DNA of 64,000 nucleotides from Bacteroidota bacterium (GTDB taxonomy: Bacteria; Bacteroidota; Bacteroidia; Chitinophagales; Chitinophagaceae). The stretch lies in the NCBI GenBank assembly GCA_020161535.1, contig JAIUNW010000011.1:1-64000 (forward strand), in the 5' to 3' direction. Made by a program: the position numbers and the translations under genes. Shown one piece after another: positions 37,833 to 46,708 of this stretch (position 1 is the first letter of the stretch; every line of letters starts with the position of its first letter). Below the pieces are notes generated by a model. That model was given only the letters and a program-made list of their open reading frames with translations, ran no database searches and was not told where the DNA came from.

Positions 37833-37859
37833 ATCATACGACCGCCGCAAATAAGCCCG

Positions 37860-38747
37860 TTGAATCGACTTTACCTATACCTTTTCGCCGCACTGGTCCT
37901 TTTCTCCGCCTGTGAAAAAGCCGTTTCTTTTACGCTTGATAAAGCGGATGCCAAACTGGTGGTGGATGCCAGTATCGAAAACGGCCAGCCCCCGCGCGTG
38001 GTGCTTACCCATAGCCTCGATTACTTCAGTAGAATCAATGCAGACATCCTCGCCAGGTCGTTTGTACATGGCGCACAAATCGATGTCTCCAATGGCAGCC
38101 TTACGCATCGCTTAAAAGAATACAGCGTGGTGACCGATGCCGCTACCTTATATTATTATACGGTCGACTCCACCAATCCCGCTACCGCCTTCGTAGGTGA
38201 AATGCAGAAAACCTATGACCTGACCGTGCAGGTTGGTACTGAAACCTATACCGCCAAAACAACCATCCCCGTCCTGGCCAAAACCATCCAGTCTTTGTCG
38301 TGGAAGAAATCAGAGAAAAACGAAGACAGCCTCAAGGTAATGGTCGTTGCCACGGTACAGGATCCGCCGGGCCTGGGTAATTATATTCGGTACTATACCT
38401 CCGTGAACAAGGGACCGTATTATCCAGGCTTCACATCGGTGTACGACGACCAGATTGTGGATGGCCAGACCTATGAAATATCGGTCGACCAAGGGGTGGA
38501 CCGCAATACCGAGGTAGAATACGACAACAATTTCGGGCTTTACAACCGGGGCGATACCGTGGTGATTAAATTTGCCAATATCGACAAAGCCACCTATGAT
38601 TTTTGGCGCACCATGGAATACAATTACCAGAGCATCGGCAGCCCTTTTTCTTCGCCCACCAAGGTGGAAGGAAATGTGTCCAACAACGCGCTCGGCTATT
38701 TTGGCGGCTATGCCAACCAATACATTTCTATCATCATCCCCAAATAG
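37860..38747 (+). CDS. DUF4249 family lipoprotein
   Basis: 295 residues starting at TTG 37860. An ATG 26 codons upstream lies before the promoter box and within the rpoD terminator, so it is unlikely. The signal peptide and lipobox LFAALVLFSAC give a lipid-anchored protein. The body matches DUF4249: KLVVDASIENGQPPRVVLTH at the start of the mature domain, a transthyretin-like beta domain (YDLTVQVGTETYTAKTTIP), and the end NALGYFGGYANQYISIIIP. DUF4249 proteins are usually encoded next to a TonB-dependent receptor; here none is adjacent. Function is unknown; the family is specific to Bacteroidota. Confidence 0.85.
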   Translation: MNRLYLYLFAALVLFSACEKAVSFTLDKADAKLVVDASIENGQPPRVVLTHSLDYFSRINADILARSFVHGAQIDVSNGSLTHRLKEYSVVTDAATLYYYTVDSTNPATAFVGEMQKTYDLTVQVGTETYTAKTTIPVLAKTIQSLSWKKSEKNEDSLKVMVVATVQDPPGLGNYIRYYTSVNKGPYYPGFTSVYDDQIVDGQTYEISVDQGVDRNTEVEYDNNFGLYNRGDTVVIKFANIDKATYDFWRTMEYNYQSIGSPFSSPTKVEGNVSNNALGYFGGYANQYISIIIPK

Positions 38748-38862
38748 GCCGCGAACCCTTTTATTCACGCATTGTTAATTATACAATTTGGTATGCCGGC
38801 CATTCCACAGGAAATTTGCTGCCGGTTTCTGTTTATGATTTTTCACTTTTGACTTTGTAAAA

Positions 38863-39813
38863 ATGTCCATACAGTTAGAACACGCCCATTGCCTGATCAT
38901 TGGATCTGGTCCCGCCGGATATACTGCCGCTATTTATGCATCACGCGCCGCACTGAAACCGGTGCTGTACCAGGGCATTCAGCCCGGCGGACAATTAACC
39001 ATTACCACCGAAGTAGAGAACTATCCCGGTTATGCCGAAGGTATCCAGGGACCGGAAATGATGGTTGATTTTGAAAAGCAGGCGGTTCGCATGGGCGCTG
39101 ATATTCGTTTCGGGCTGGTAAGCTCGGTCGATTTTTCGGCACGTCCCTTCAAAGTGGTGATTGATGAAGAAAAAGAAATGACTGCCGATGCGGTGATCAT
39201 CGCTACGGGTGCTTCTGCCAAATGGCTGGGCCTGGAAAGCGAGCAACGCCTGAATGGTTTTGGCGTGAGCGCCTGCGCGGTTTGCGACGGATTTTTCTTC
39301 AGAGGAAAAGAAGTGGCCATTGTAGGCGCGGGCGATACTGCCTGCGAAGAAGCGATTTATCTTTCTAAACTGGCCAGCAAAGTGCACATGATTGTACGCA
39401 AAGGCGAAGACGGTATGAAAGCGTCGAAAGTGATGCAGGACCGTGTGAAAGCCACTCCCAATATCAAGATTTACTGGAATAGTGAAACCCTGGAAGTATC
39501 GGGCGATAACAAGGTAACTGGTGCGAAAATCAAAAACAACCTGACCGGTGCCGTAGAAGAAGTACCCCTGAGCGGCTTTTTCGTGGCCATTGGCCACCAA
39601 CCAAATTCGGACCTGTTCAAAAAATGGCTGACGATGGACGAAGCAGGGTATATCATCACCCAACCCGGTACGTCAAAAACAAATGTAGAAGGTGTTTTCG
39701 CCGCCGGCGATGTGCAGGATAAAATTTATCGCCAGGCCGTGACAGCGGCCGGTAGTGGTTGTATGGCGGCGCTGGATGCAGAACGGTTTCTTTCAGGACT
39801 TGGTCATATCTAA
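38863..39813 (+). CDS. trxB: Thioredoxin-disulfide reductase
   Basis: 316 residues. FAD-binding GSGPAGYTAAIYASRA is near residue 14. The redox centre SACAVCDGFFFRGK has Cys138 and Cys141 with Ala-Val between them (CAVC instead of the common CATC). NADPH-binding VGAGDTACEEAIYLSK and the final FAD motif GVFAAGDVQDKIYRQ are present. It reduces thioredoxin with NADPH in the cytoplasm. folB follows after 11 bases and is probably co-transcribed. Confidence 0.93.
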   Translation: MSIQLEHAHCLIIGSGPAGYTAAIYASRAALKPVLYQGIQPGGQLTITTEVENYPGYAEGIQGPEMMVDFEKQAVRMGADIRFGLVSSVDFSARPFKVVIDEEKEMTADAVIIATGASAKWLGLESEQRLNGFGVSACAVCDGFFFRGKEVAIVGAGDTACEEAIYLSKLASKVHMIVRKGEDGMKASKVMQDRVKATPNIKIYWNSETLEVSGDNKVTGAKIKNNLTGAVEEVPLSGFFVAIGHQPNSDLFKKWLTMDEAGYIITQPGTSKTNVEGVFAAGDVQDKIYRQAVTAAGSGCMAALDAERFLSGLGHI

Positions 39814-39824
39814 TTCGGTTATAC

Positions 39825-40193
39825 ATGTCTGTTATGCTGTCGGTGCATTTGCACAAACTCATTTTTCATGGCTTTCATGGCCTTTACGAAGGCGAAGAAA
39901 AAACAGGTAATGAATTTGAGCTAAGCCTCGATATTCATTATCGGGTCAATGAAGACAAGCTGACCAGCATTCGGGAACTCATCGATTACGAAGCCGTTGT
40001 TCACCTCGTGCGCCAGCGCATGGAAATACCCACGGCCATAATGGAAGAGCTCGCTTATAGTATTCTGCAAAAAATAAAACACAGCTACCCACAGATCGAA
40101 AAAATAGATATCACGTTGTATAAGCTCAATGCGGCCATCACCCGTTTCCAGGGCAAAGTAGGTATCAGCATCTCCCGGGAATTTGACAGTTAA
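39825..40193 (+). CDS. folB: Dihydroneopterin aldolase
   Basis: 122 residues from ATG 39825 (a second ATG three codons later is equally possible). FolB/T-fold markers: HKLIFHGFHGLYEGEEKTGNEF with the early His-Gly-X2-Glu substrate region, SIRELIDYEAVVHLVRQRM, and the conserved Lys in ITLYKLNAAI. It converts 7,8-dihydroneopterin to 6-hydroxymethyl-dihydropterin in folate synthesis. The stop codon overlaps the convergent MATE gene by four bases. Confidence 0.9.
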   Translation: MSVMLSVHLHKLIFHGFHGLYEGEEKTGNEFELSLDIHYRVNEDKLTSIRELIDYEAVVHLVRQRMEIPTAIMEELAYSILQKIKHSYPQIEKIDITLYKLNAAITRFQGKVGISISREFDS

Positions 40194-41542
40194 ATTTGTT
40201 TTCCGCGCCAGCGTCCACTCTTGATATACAAGAAGGCCAGCGTAAACATTACCGTCCAATACAACCATTCAGACATCCAGCCAATGGCAATCGGCAGTTT
40301 GTACACATACAGTACGAAGTACACATAAATGCTGTAGAAAAAGATGGTGATGAGCTCTATCAACAAATTGATCCGGGTATTGCCGGTGCCGGTAACCGCA
40401 TTCAGCCAGATGGTACCCACACTCATCATCAATAGGGCAACAGAAACAACCCGAATTACCGGAATAGCGGCGCTGATAAAAGCATCACCCTGGCCATAGA
40501 GTTGCAGGAAAAATTCAGGAAAAATATTCAATAGCAAAGCCAGGCAGGTACTAACGGTGATGCTTAACCGCACAATGCGGCGGATCAATGGCTCCACTTC
40601 ATCAGACCGACCCTGGCCAATGATATTGCTGACCATGGTATTGGTGGTGGTGGCAAATGCCCAGGTAAAAACACCAAAAAGCCCGAATATATTTCGCATG
40701 GTATTGCTGATGGCCAGGTCGCGCGTGCCATAGTGTTCAATCAGGATATAGAAATATTCCCAGGTGAAAATCGAGATCGCATATTGAAAAATCAGGGGTG
40801 CTGACTGGGTGAGCAGGCTGCCAACCAATTTGGGTTGCAAGCGCATGTTTTTATACAATTGCAATTGTTTGCTGATGCCATTCCATTCGATAACGGCATA
40901 TACCACCAGCATGCCGATGCCTTCCGCAATGATCGATGCGATGGCCGCGCCATTAAAACCCAATGTCGGAAAGCCGGCTTTGCCATAGATCAGGCAATAG
41001 TCGAGGCTGATATTGGCAACCGTTTCGGCAGCCGTGCCCCACACCAGGAACTTGCTTTGGTTGGTACCCACCAGCAATGCATTGCGCATCTGGTAAACAA
41101 AGAGAAAGGGCAGCCCGAAGATGCGGATCCGCAGAAAATGGACACAGGTATTCACCAGGTCGGCGTTGCGCAAACTGGCTTTTAAGGCCAGGGGCGCAAT
41201 GAACCAGGTAACCAGGATACCCGCTAGCCCGAGGCCCAGGGCCAGGTATATTCCCTGGGCGAAGAGCTGCCCGATGTCTTCTTGCCGGTTTTGCCCCGCG
41301 CGACGCGAAATCATGGCCTGCAAGCCATTGTTCAGTCCCTGGCCAATAACCGCGAAAATGAGGTAGTACACCCCGGTAATGCCAGCCGCTGCCAGCGAAT
41401 CTTCGCCCAACCGACCCAGGAAAATATTATTGGTGATAAAATTGATCTGCGGAACGAAAATGGCGAAACTGATCGGCAAGGCGATCGATAAAATTTGTCG
41501 GTTAGAGGTAGAAAGGCGCAGGTCAGTGGCGTTGGCAGACAT
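40190..41542 (-). CDS. MATE family multidrug/Na+ or H+ antiporter
   Basis: 450 residues with 12 predicted helices in two six-helix halves (ILSIALPISFAIFVPQINF; ITGVYYLIFAVIGQGLNNGL; PLIFQYAISIFTWEYFYILI; IFGLFGVFTWAFATTTNTMV). The NNIFLGRLGEDSLAAAGI and QAMISRRAGQ segments are typical MATE helix 1-2 features. The MSANATDL start at 41542 is preferred to one nine codons upstream, which would reach toward the divergent DUF3822 gene. Substrate unknown. Confidence 0.87.
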   Translation of the reverse strand: MSANATDLRLSTSNRQILSIALPISFAIFVPQINFITNNIFLGRLGEDSLAAAGITGVYYLIFAVIGQGLNNGLQAMISRRAGQNRQEDIGQLFAQGIYLALGLGLAGILVTWFIAPLALKASLRNADLVNTCVHFLRIRIFGLPFLFVYQMRNALLVGTNQSKFLVWGTAAETVANISLDYCLIYGKAGFPTLGFNGAAIASIIAEGIGMLVVYAVIEWNGISKQLQLYKNMRLQPKLVGSLLTQSAPLIFQYAISIFTWEYFYILIEHYGTRDLAISNTMRNIFGLFGVFTWAFATTTNTMVSNIIGQGRSDEVEPLIRRIVRLSITVSTCLALLLNIFPEFFLQLYGQGDAFISAAIPVIRVVSVALLMMSVGTIWLNAVTGTGNTRINLLIELITIFFYSIYVYFVLYVYKLPIAIGWMSEWLYWTVMFTLAFLYIKSGRWRGKQI

Positions 41543-41577
41543 ATGGCCGAAAATAATGTAATATTGCACGCACGCTT

Positions 41578-42429
41578 ATGTCATATACGAAGCTACTTGA
41601 TTTGAAATGGGGCGAACAGGGAGAGCCTGCCGACCAGATCCTGTTTTTGCAGGTTTCGCGCGAAGGGTTGCAGGTGCTGGTAACCACCGCACTTCGGCAA
41701 CCGGTATTGTTTCAACGAATTGAATTCGATAAAGACAGTGTAGAAGACGATTCGGTGGCGGCATTGGCAGCATGGTTGAATGAGCAGCGCGAATTCACGC
41801 GCCAGTGGGCGCGATTGGTGATTGTGCACGATTGTGAGCAGGTGGTATTGATCCCTGCTGCGTTGTACAATGTTGACAATGGCAAAGAATTGCTGGATGT
41901 GCAATATGGTGATTTGTTCAAAGGCACCATGCTTACCGAACAGGTAAACGGCCGGCAGGATTATACGGTTTATCGTATTTCAACCGATGCTTTTCATCAC
42001 CTGGCAACGGCCAATGTGATGACCCAACATCGTCACCTGATCAGCCTTTGGCTCGAATGGTTGGATAAAATTCCAGCATACCAGGACGGCGAAATTTTCA
42101 TCCTGTTCCAAAGCAACCGTATTTATCTGGCCGTGCGCAAAAAGGAATGGCAGGTGGTACAACAATACGAATACCAGCAACCGGAAGACATTAGTTATTA
42201 TTTGTTGTCGGCCCTTGAACAAAGCGGACTTGATCCTGCTACGGTGCAATTGTATTACAATGGTTGGATCAATACCGATTCGTCTTTGTATAATGAACTG
42301 AATAAGTATATCAACGATATTCACCTGGCGCCGGTACCCAATGGATTGCTGTTACCGGAAGATAAGCTGGGCGATGAACCGGCACATTATTTCACTCCAC
42401 TTATCCAAATGGCCTCATGCGCATTATAA
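41578..42429 (+). CDS. DUF3822 family protein
   Basis: 283 residues, cytoplasmic, no signal peptide. It matches the Bacteroidota family DUF3822, nearly always encoded just upstream of rsmD as here. The layout suggests an actin/PilM-like fold: ADQILFLQVSREGLQVLV, a middle DVQYGDLFKGTMLTEQVNG with YTVYRISTDAFHHL, and a second half EIFILFQSNRIYLAVRKKEW followed by SALEQSGLDPATVQLYYNGW. Its function is unknown. Its end overlaps the rsmD start by 13 bases. It heads a six-gene rightward operon. Confidence 0.82.
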   Translation: MSYTKLLDLKWGEQGEPADQILFLQVSREGLQVLVTTALRQPVLFQRIEFDKDSVEDDSVAALAAWLNEQREFTRQWARLVIVHDCEQVVLIPAALYNVDNGKELLDVQYGDLFKGTMLTEQVNGRQDYTVYRISTDAFHHLATANVMTQHRHLISLWLEWLDKIPAYQDGEIFILFQSNRIYLAVRKKEWQVVQQYEYQQPEDISYYLLSALEQSGLDPATVQLYYNGWINTDSSLYNELNKYINDIHLAPVPNGLLLPEDKLGDEPAHYFTPLIQMASCAL

Positions 42430-42956
42430 GCGGCAGCCTGGGAGGCAGGAGGGTGAGTCCGCCGGCAAACATGCCCCATACCCGGCCCACCACTGATATA
42501 GCGAAGGAAGGTTTGTTTAATATTCTGCAGAACAATATAGCGTTTGAGGGGCTTAAAAGCCTGGACTTGTTTGGTGGCACGGGCAGCATCAGCTATGAAC
42601 TGGCTTCGCGCGGTGCAACTGATTGCACGGTGATAGAAAAGGATCCGGCGATGTTTGCATTTATACAGAAAACAGCCAAGTCGTTTGGCTTGACGCAATT
42701 GAAAGTGGTTAAAGCCGATGTGTTCCAGTTTATGGCAAGTTGTGGCGATTCATTCGATTTCATTTTTGCCGGCCCGCCGTACGCCCTCGAAACCATCGAT
42801 GAACTTCCGCGCAAAGTAGTTGAATACAGTCTCTTGAAACCCGAAGGCATGTTTGTACTCGAACATACTCCACGCAATGCCTACGAAGGCTTCCCGTTGT
42901 ATGTGCAAACCCGCCATTACGGTACCACGCTTTTTTCTTTTTTCATCAATCGCTGA
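42417..42956 (+). CDS. rsmD: 16S rRNA (guanine(966)-N2)-methyltransferase RsmD, with variant GPPY motif
   Basis: 179 residues. MRIISGSLGGRR and RPTTDIAKEGLFNIL are the N-terminal RsmD signatures, LDLFGGTGSISYELASRGA binds SAM, and TVIEKDP and VVKADVFQFM follow. The catalytic (N/D)PPY motif, which positions the guanine amino group, reads FAGPPY: Gly119 replaces Asp (codon GGC at 42771-42773). Either the enzyme tolerates this, it is characteristic of the lineage, or activity is reduced. Overlaps DUF3822 upstream; fthC begins four bases after its stop. Confidence 0.88.
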   Translation: MRIISGSLGGRRVSPPANMPHTRPTTDIAKEGLFNILQNNIAFEGLKSLDLFGGTGSISYELASRGATDCTVIEKDPAMFAFIQKTAKSFGLTQLKVVKADVFQFMASCGDSFDFIFAGPPYALETIDELPRKVVEYSLLKPEGMFVLEHTPRNAYEGFPLYVQTRHYGTTLFSFFINR

Positions 42957-42959
42957 GTG

Positions 42960-43541
42960 ATGGCGAGTCATACCAAAAAAGAAAAGCGGCAGGCCCTGAT
43001 GGAAAAGCGGTTGGCCCTGACCGGTAGTGAGCGGTCCAGGATTGATGATTTGCTGTTGATCAGGTTTCAGCAATTTGTGTTGCCCGAACCGGCCGACAAA
43101 GTGATGAGCTTTTGGCCCTTGACAGACAGGGGCGAACCCAATAGTTTTTTACTGACAGATTTTTTGCAATTTAGGAACCCCGGGTTAGGCCTATGTTACC
43201 CTGTAACGGATATGTCTAGCCGACAAATGCAGGCCATGCAAGTGAACGACGACACCCGTTTTGCGCTTAACAAATGGGGCATTGCAGAACCGGTTGATGG
43301 CGAATTGACGCCAGCCGATGAATTGGACCTGGTATTGGTGCCATTACTGGCCTTTGATTTGCAGGGAAACCGATTGGGGTATGGCGGCGGCTTTTACGAC
43401 CGGTTCCTGCCCCGTTGCCGCGATAACTGTGTTTTTCTCGGCATCAGCCAGTTTCCGCCCGAGCAGGCGCTGCCCGAACTGGCTGAATATGATATACCTT
43501 TAACAGCCTGCATCACGCCTGATCGTATTTATGAATTTTAA
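42960..43541 (+). CDS. 5-formyltetrahydrofolate cyclo-ligase
   Basis: 193 residues (a GTG directly before the ATG is also possible). Family motifs: KKEKRQALMEKRLAL (helix with Arg/Lys binding ATP phosphate), VMSFWPLTDRGEPN, and the nucleotide/Mg2+ loop LVLVPLLAFDLQGNRLGYGG, then GFYDRFL. It converts 5-formyl-THF to methenyl-THF with ATP. It overlaps lpxK by 11 bases in the same operon. Confidence 0.9.
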   Translation: MASHTKKEKRQALMEKRLALTGSERSRIDDLLLIRFQQFVLPEPADKVMSFWPLTDRGEPNSFLLTDFLQFRNPGLGLCYPVTDMSSRQMQAMQVNDDTRFALNKWGIAEPVDGELTPADELDLVLVPLLAFDLQGNRLGYGGGFYDRFLPRCRDNCVFLGISQFPPEQALPELAEYDIPLTACITPDRIYEF

Positions 43542-44619
43542 TTTCCCATTGCTTAAGCCAATACGGATTATTCTTTTTCCTTTTTCACTGGTTTACCTGG
43601 CGGTTATTTTTGTACGCAACAAGTTATACGACCAAAAACTGCTGACCAGCTCTGCTTTTGCATTGCCGATGATTTGTGTGGGCAATATTGCGGTTGGCGG
43701 CACGGGTAAATCGCCTATGGTCGAATACCTGTTAAAGCATTTCAGTAAAAAATACCCCCTGGCTACTTTGAGCCGCGGGTATAAACGCCGTACCAGCGGG
43801 TATGTGCTGGCGGGTGAACATACCGATGCCCTCGATATAGGCGATGAGCCGATGCAATTCCACCTGAAATTTCCCGGCGTGGCGGTGGCCGTTGGGGAAG
43901 ACCGGGTTGCGGCACTACCCCAGTTGTTGCACGACCGCAAAGAAACAAAAGCGGTGATTCTCGACGATGCTTTTCAGCACCGCGCCATCAGCGCCGGACT
44001 AAATATTTTATTAACCGATTACAACAACTTGTACTCGCGCGATTGGTACCTGCCAACCGGTGATTTGCGCGATGAGAAAAGAAGGGCCCGCGATGCCGGC
44101 ATTATCATCGTCACAAAATGTCCGCCAAGGCTCGAAGCCGACGAAGCCGATGCCATCAGGAAGGAATTGGACATTCAGGAGAACCAGGAAATTTATTTTT
44201 CGGCGATCCATTATGGTGACTTGTACCATATCATGAACCATGAATCGTTTCGACTCAACAGCGAGTTGGAAGTGTTACTGGTAACGGGCATTGCCAATCC
44301 ACGACCTTTGAAACAATGGCTGAACGACCGTTGTAAATCGTACGAACAAATGGTGTTCAGCGATCACCATATTTTCAGCATCGATGACCTCACTGATATC
44401 CGGCGCCGGTTTGATATGATAAATGCTTCACAAAAAATTATTCTAACCACCGAAAAAGACGCCGTGCGATTGGTGAAATTCAAAGATGAACTGGGCCAAT
44501 TGCCATTGTACGTAGTGCCGATTGATATGCTTTTTTTATTCGGAGGCGACGAGAAGTTTATCCATAGAATCGGTACATTTATTGAGAGGCACAAGCCTGA
44601 TGTTAAACCAGCCAAATGA
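43531..44619 (+). CDS. lpxK: Tetraacyldisaccharide 4'-kinase
   Basis: 362 residues. An N-terminal membrane-associated helix (LLKPIRIILFPFSLVYLAVI) is followed by the P-loop GNIAVGGTGKSPMVEYL. TLSRGYKR, GDEPMQFHLKFP, VILDDAFQHRAI (catalytic Asp-His dyad region) and NLYSRDWYLPTGDLRD complete the LpxK set. It phosphorylates the lipid A precursor at the inner membrane, so the cell makes lipopolysaccharide or lipooligosaccharide. It shares four bases (ATGA) with rnr. Confidence 0.93.
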   Translation: MNFNFPLLKPIRIILFPFSLVYLAVIFVRNKLYDQKLLTSSAFALPMICVGNIAVGGTGKSPMVEYLLKHFSKKYPLATLSRGYKRRTSGYVLAGEHTDALDIGDEPMQFHLKFPGVAVAVGEDRVAALPQLLHDRKETKAVILDDAFQHRAISAGLNILLTDYNNLYSRDWYLPTGDLRDEKRRARDAGIIIVTKCPPRLEADEADAIRKELDIQENQEIYFSAIHYGDLYHIMNHESFRLNSELEVLLVTGIANPRPLKQWLNDRCKSYEQMVFSDHHIFSIDDLTDIRRRFDMINASQKIILTTEKDAVRLVKFKDELGQLPLYVVPIDMLFLFGGDEKFIHRIGTFIERHKPDVKPAK

Positions 44620-46706
44620 GCCAGAAAAAAAAAGCCGGCAAGAAGACCAAAGCCAAACAGCGGAGCACCGCCAATACCGTACGGGGCCGGTTAGACATCA
44701 CTCGCAGTGGGATGGGCTTTGTGATCGTTGACCAGTTGGCACAGGATATACTCATCCGCCCCAATGATTTCAATACGGCCATGCACGGCGATACAGTTGA
44801 AGTGCGCATCACCAAACCGGCTGGGGCCAATGGCAGGATGCAAGGCGCAGTAGAACGTGTGCTTGATCGTAAGCAAACGGTGTTCATGGGTAAGCTCGAT
44901 ATCAGTAAAAACTTTGCTTTCTTCTTGCCGGAAGGCGACAAGCCCATGCCGGATATTTATATTCCTTTAAGCAATACACTTGATGCACCCAATGGCGCCC
45001 GGGTAATGGTAAAGATGACCGAGTGGGAAAATGGCAAAAAGCCCGTGGGTGTGGTAACAGAAATACTCGAAGACATTGCCGAGAATGACCTGGCCATGAA
45101 AGAAATCATTCTTGAAAATGGTTTCAGCATGGGGTTTTCAGAAGATATATTGGAGGAAACTGCACGCATTCCTGATCTGTTGTCAAAAGACGAAATTGCC
45201 AAAAGAAGAGATTGCCGCGGTATACGCACGTTTACCATCGATCCCGTAGATGCCAAAGATTTTGACGATGCGATTTCTTTTCGAGAAACAAAAGATGGAT
45301 ATGAAATCGGCGTCCATATTGCGGATGTCAGTTATTATGTAGAACCTGGTACTGAATTGGACAAAGAGGCTTACCAGCGTGCCACATCGGTATACCTGCC
45401 CGATCGGGTTAACCCCATGCTGCCGGAACGCATTTCCAATGAGCTTTGTTCCTTGCGACCACACGAAGATAAATTTACGTTCTCTGCCATCTTTCAGGTG
45501 TCGAAGAAGGGCGATGTGAAAGACTATTGGTTGGGCAGAACGGTTATTCATTCTGACCATCGGTTCACCTATGAAGAAGTGCAGGAAATCATTGAGTCAG
45601 AAGATGGCCTGTACAAAGACGAGTTGCTTACACTCAACCAGTTTGCACAGCGATTTCGCAAGCAGCGTTTCAAAAAAGGCGCCATCAATTTTTCGTCGCA
45701 AGAAGTCCGGTTCAAGCTCGACGACCAGGGACGGCCTATTGGCATCATGGTGAAAGAAAGCAAGGAAGCGCACCAACTCATAGAAGAATTCATGCTGCTG
45801 GCGAATCGCTATGTAGCCGAGCATGTGGGCAAAATTGAAGTGGAAGGCAAGGCGCTGCCCTTTCCTTATCGGGTGCACGACCAGCCCGACGAAGAGAAGC
45901 TATTGCCTTTTGCTGCTTTCGCCCGCAAATTTGGCCATGCATTTGATACCAAATCGCCCGAAGCCATTGCCGCTTCATTTAACCAGTTGTTGAAAGATGT
46001 AAAGGGGCAACCGGAGCAACATGTGTTGGAGCAATTGGGCATTCGCACCATGGCAAAAGCAGTGTACACCGTGAAGAATATTGGTCACTATGGACTGGGG
46101 TTTAAAGACTATTGTCATTTTACCTCACCCATCAGGCGGTATCCCGATGTGTTGGTGCACCGGGTGTTACAGCAAGTGCTCGACAAGAAGATCCAGCCCG
46201 ATAAGAAAATGGAAGAGAAATGCAAACATTGCAGCGAGCGTGAGCGGGCGGCAATGGAAGCTGAACGGGCCGGCAACAAATACAAACAGGTGGAGTACCT
46301 GAAGAATTTCCTGGGCGAAGAATTTGATGGCGTGATCAGTGGGGTGGCTTCTTTTGGCTTCTGGGTGGAAACAGTAGAACACAAATGCGAGGGACTGGTA
46401 AGCATCGCCAGCCTGGCTGATTACGATGATTTCAGGCAGGTGGAGTCAGACTATATGCTGGTGGGTATGCGCAGTGGACGGCGCTTCCGCATGGGCGACA
46501 AGGTGCGCATCAGGGTAGTTGCGGCCAACCTCGACAAAAGGCAACTTGACTATGAATGGGTCATCACCGCGGCGCTCAAAGAAAATCCCGGTGTAGAAAA
46601 CAAGGCCTTTGTACCAAAGAAAAATGGGGGTGAAAAAAAGGCGGATGGTAAAAAAGACCCTGGCCATAAAAAAGGTGCTGCCAAAAAGAAACACAAAAAA
46701 TCCTGA
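44616..46706 (+). CDS. rnr: Ribonuclease R
   Basis: 696 residues. Cold-shock/OB domains occupy roughly 20-160 (DILIRPNDFNTAMHGDTVEV). The RNB catalytic domain has IDPVDAKDFDDAISF (Mg2+-binding aspartates), HIADVSYYV, YLPDRVNPMLPERISNELCS and YCHFTSPIRRYPDVLVHR. A C-terminal S1 domain (FDGVISGVASFGFWVETVEH) ends in a Lys-rich tail of about 35 residues. It degrades structured RNA from the 3' end. It follows lpxK with translational coupling and precedes the pseudouridine synthase. Confidence 0.95.
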   Translation: MSQKKKAGKKTKAKQRSTANTVRGRLDITRSGMGFVIVDQLAQDILIRPNDFNTAMHGDTVEVRITKPAGANGRMQGAVERVLDRKQTVFMGKLDISKNFAFFLPEGDKPMPDIYIPLSNTLDAPNGARVMVKMTEWENGKKPVGVVTEILEDIAENDLAMKEIILENGFSMGFSEDILEETARIPDLLSKDEIAKRRDCRGIRTFTIDPVDAKDFDDAISFRETKDGYEIGVHIADVSYYVEPGTELDKEAYQRATSVYLPDRVNPMLPERISNELCSLRPHEDKFTFSAIFQVSKKGDVKDYWLGRTVIHSDHRFTYEEVQEIIESEDGLYKDELLTLNQFAQRFRKQRFKKGAINFSSQEVRFKLDDQGRPIGIMVKESKEAHQLIEEFMLLANRYVAEHVGKIEVEGKALPFPYRVHDQPDEEKLLPFAAFARKFGHAFDTKSPEAIAASFNQLLKDVKGQPEQHVLEQLGIRTMAKAVYTVKNIGHYGLGFKDYCHFTSPIRRYPDVLVHRVLQQVLDKKIQPDKKMEEKCKHCSERERAAMEAERAGNKYKQVEYLKNFLGEEFDGVISGVASFGFWVETVEHKCEGLVSIASLADYDDFRQVESDYMLVGMRSGRRFRMGDKVRIRVVAANLDKRQLDYEWVITAALKENPGVENKAFVPKKNGGEKKADGKKDPGHKKGAAKKKHKKS

Positions 46707-46708
46707 GC

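Noticed and set aside
37782..37859. Upstream ATG for the DUF4249 lipoprotein
   Set aside because: It would precede the TATCTTTG promoter box and put 26 polar residues before the signal peptide.
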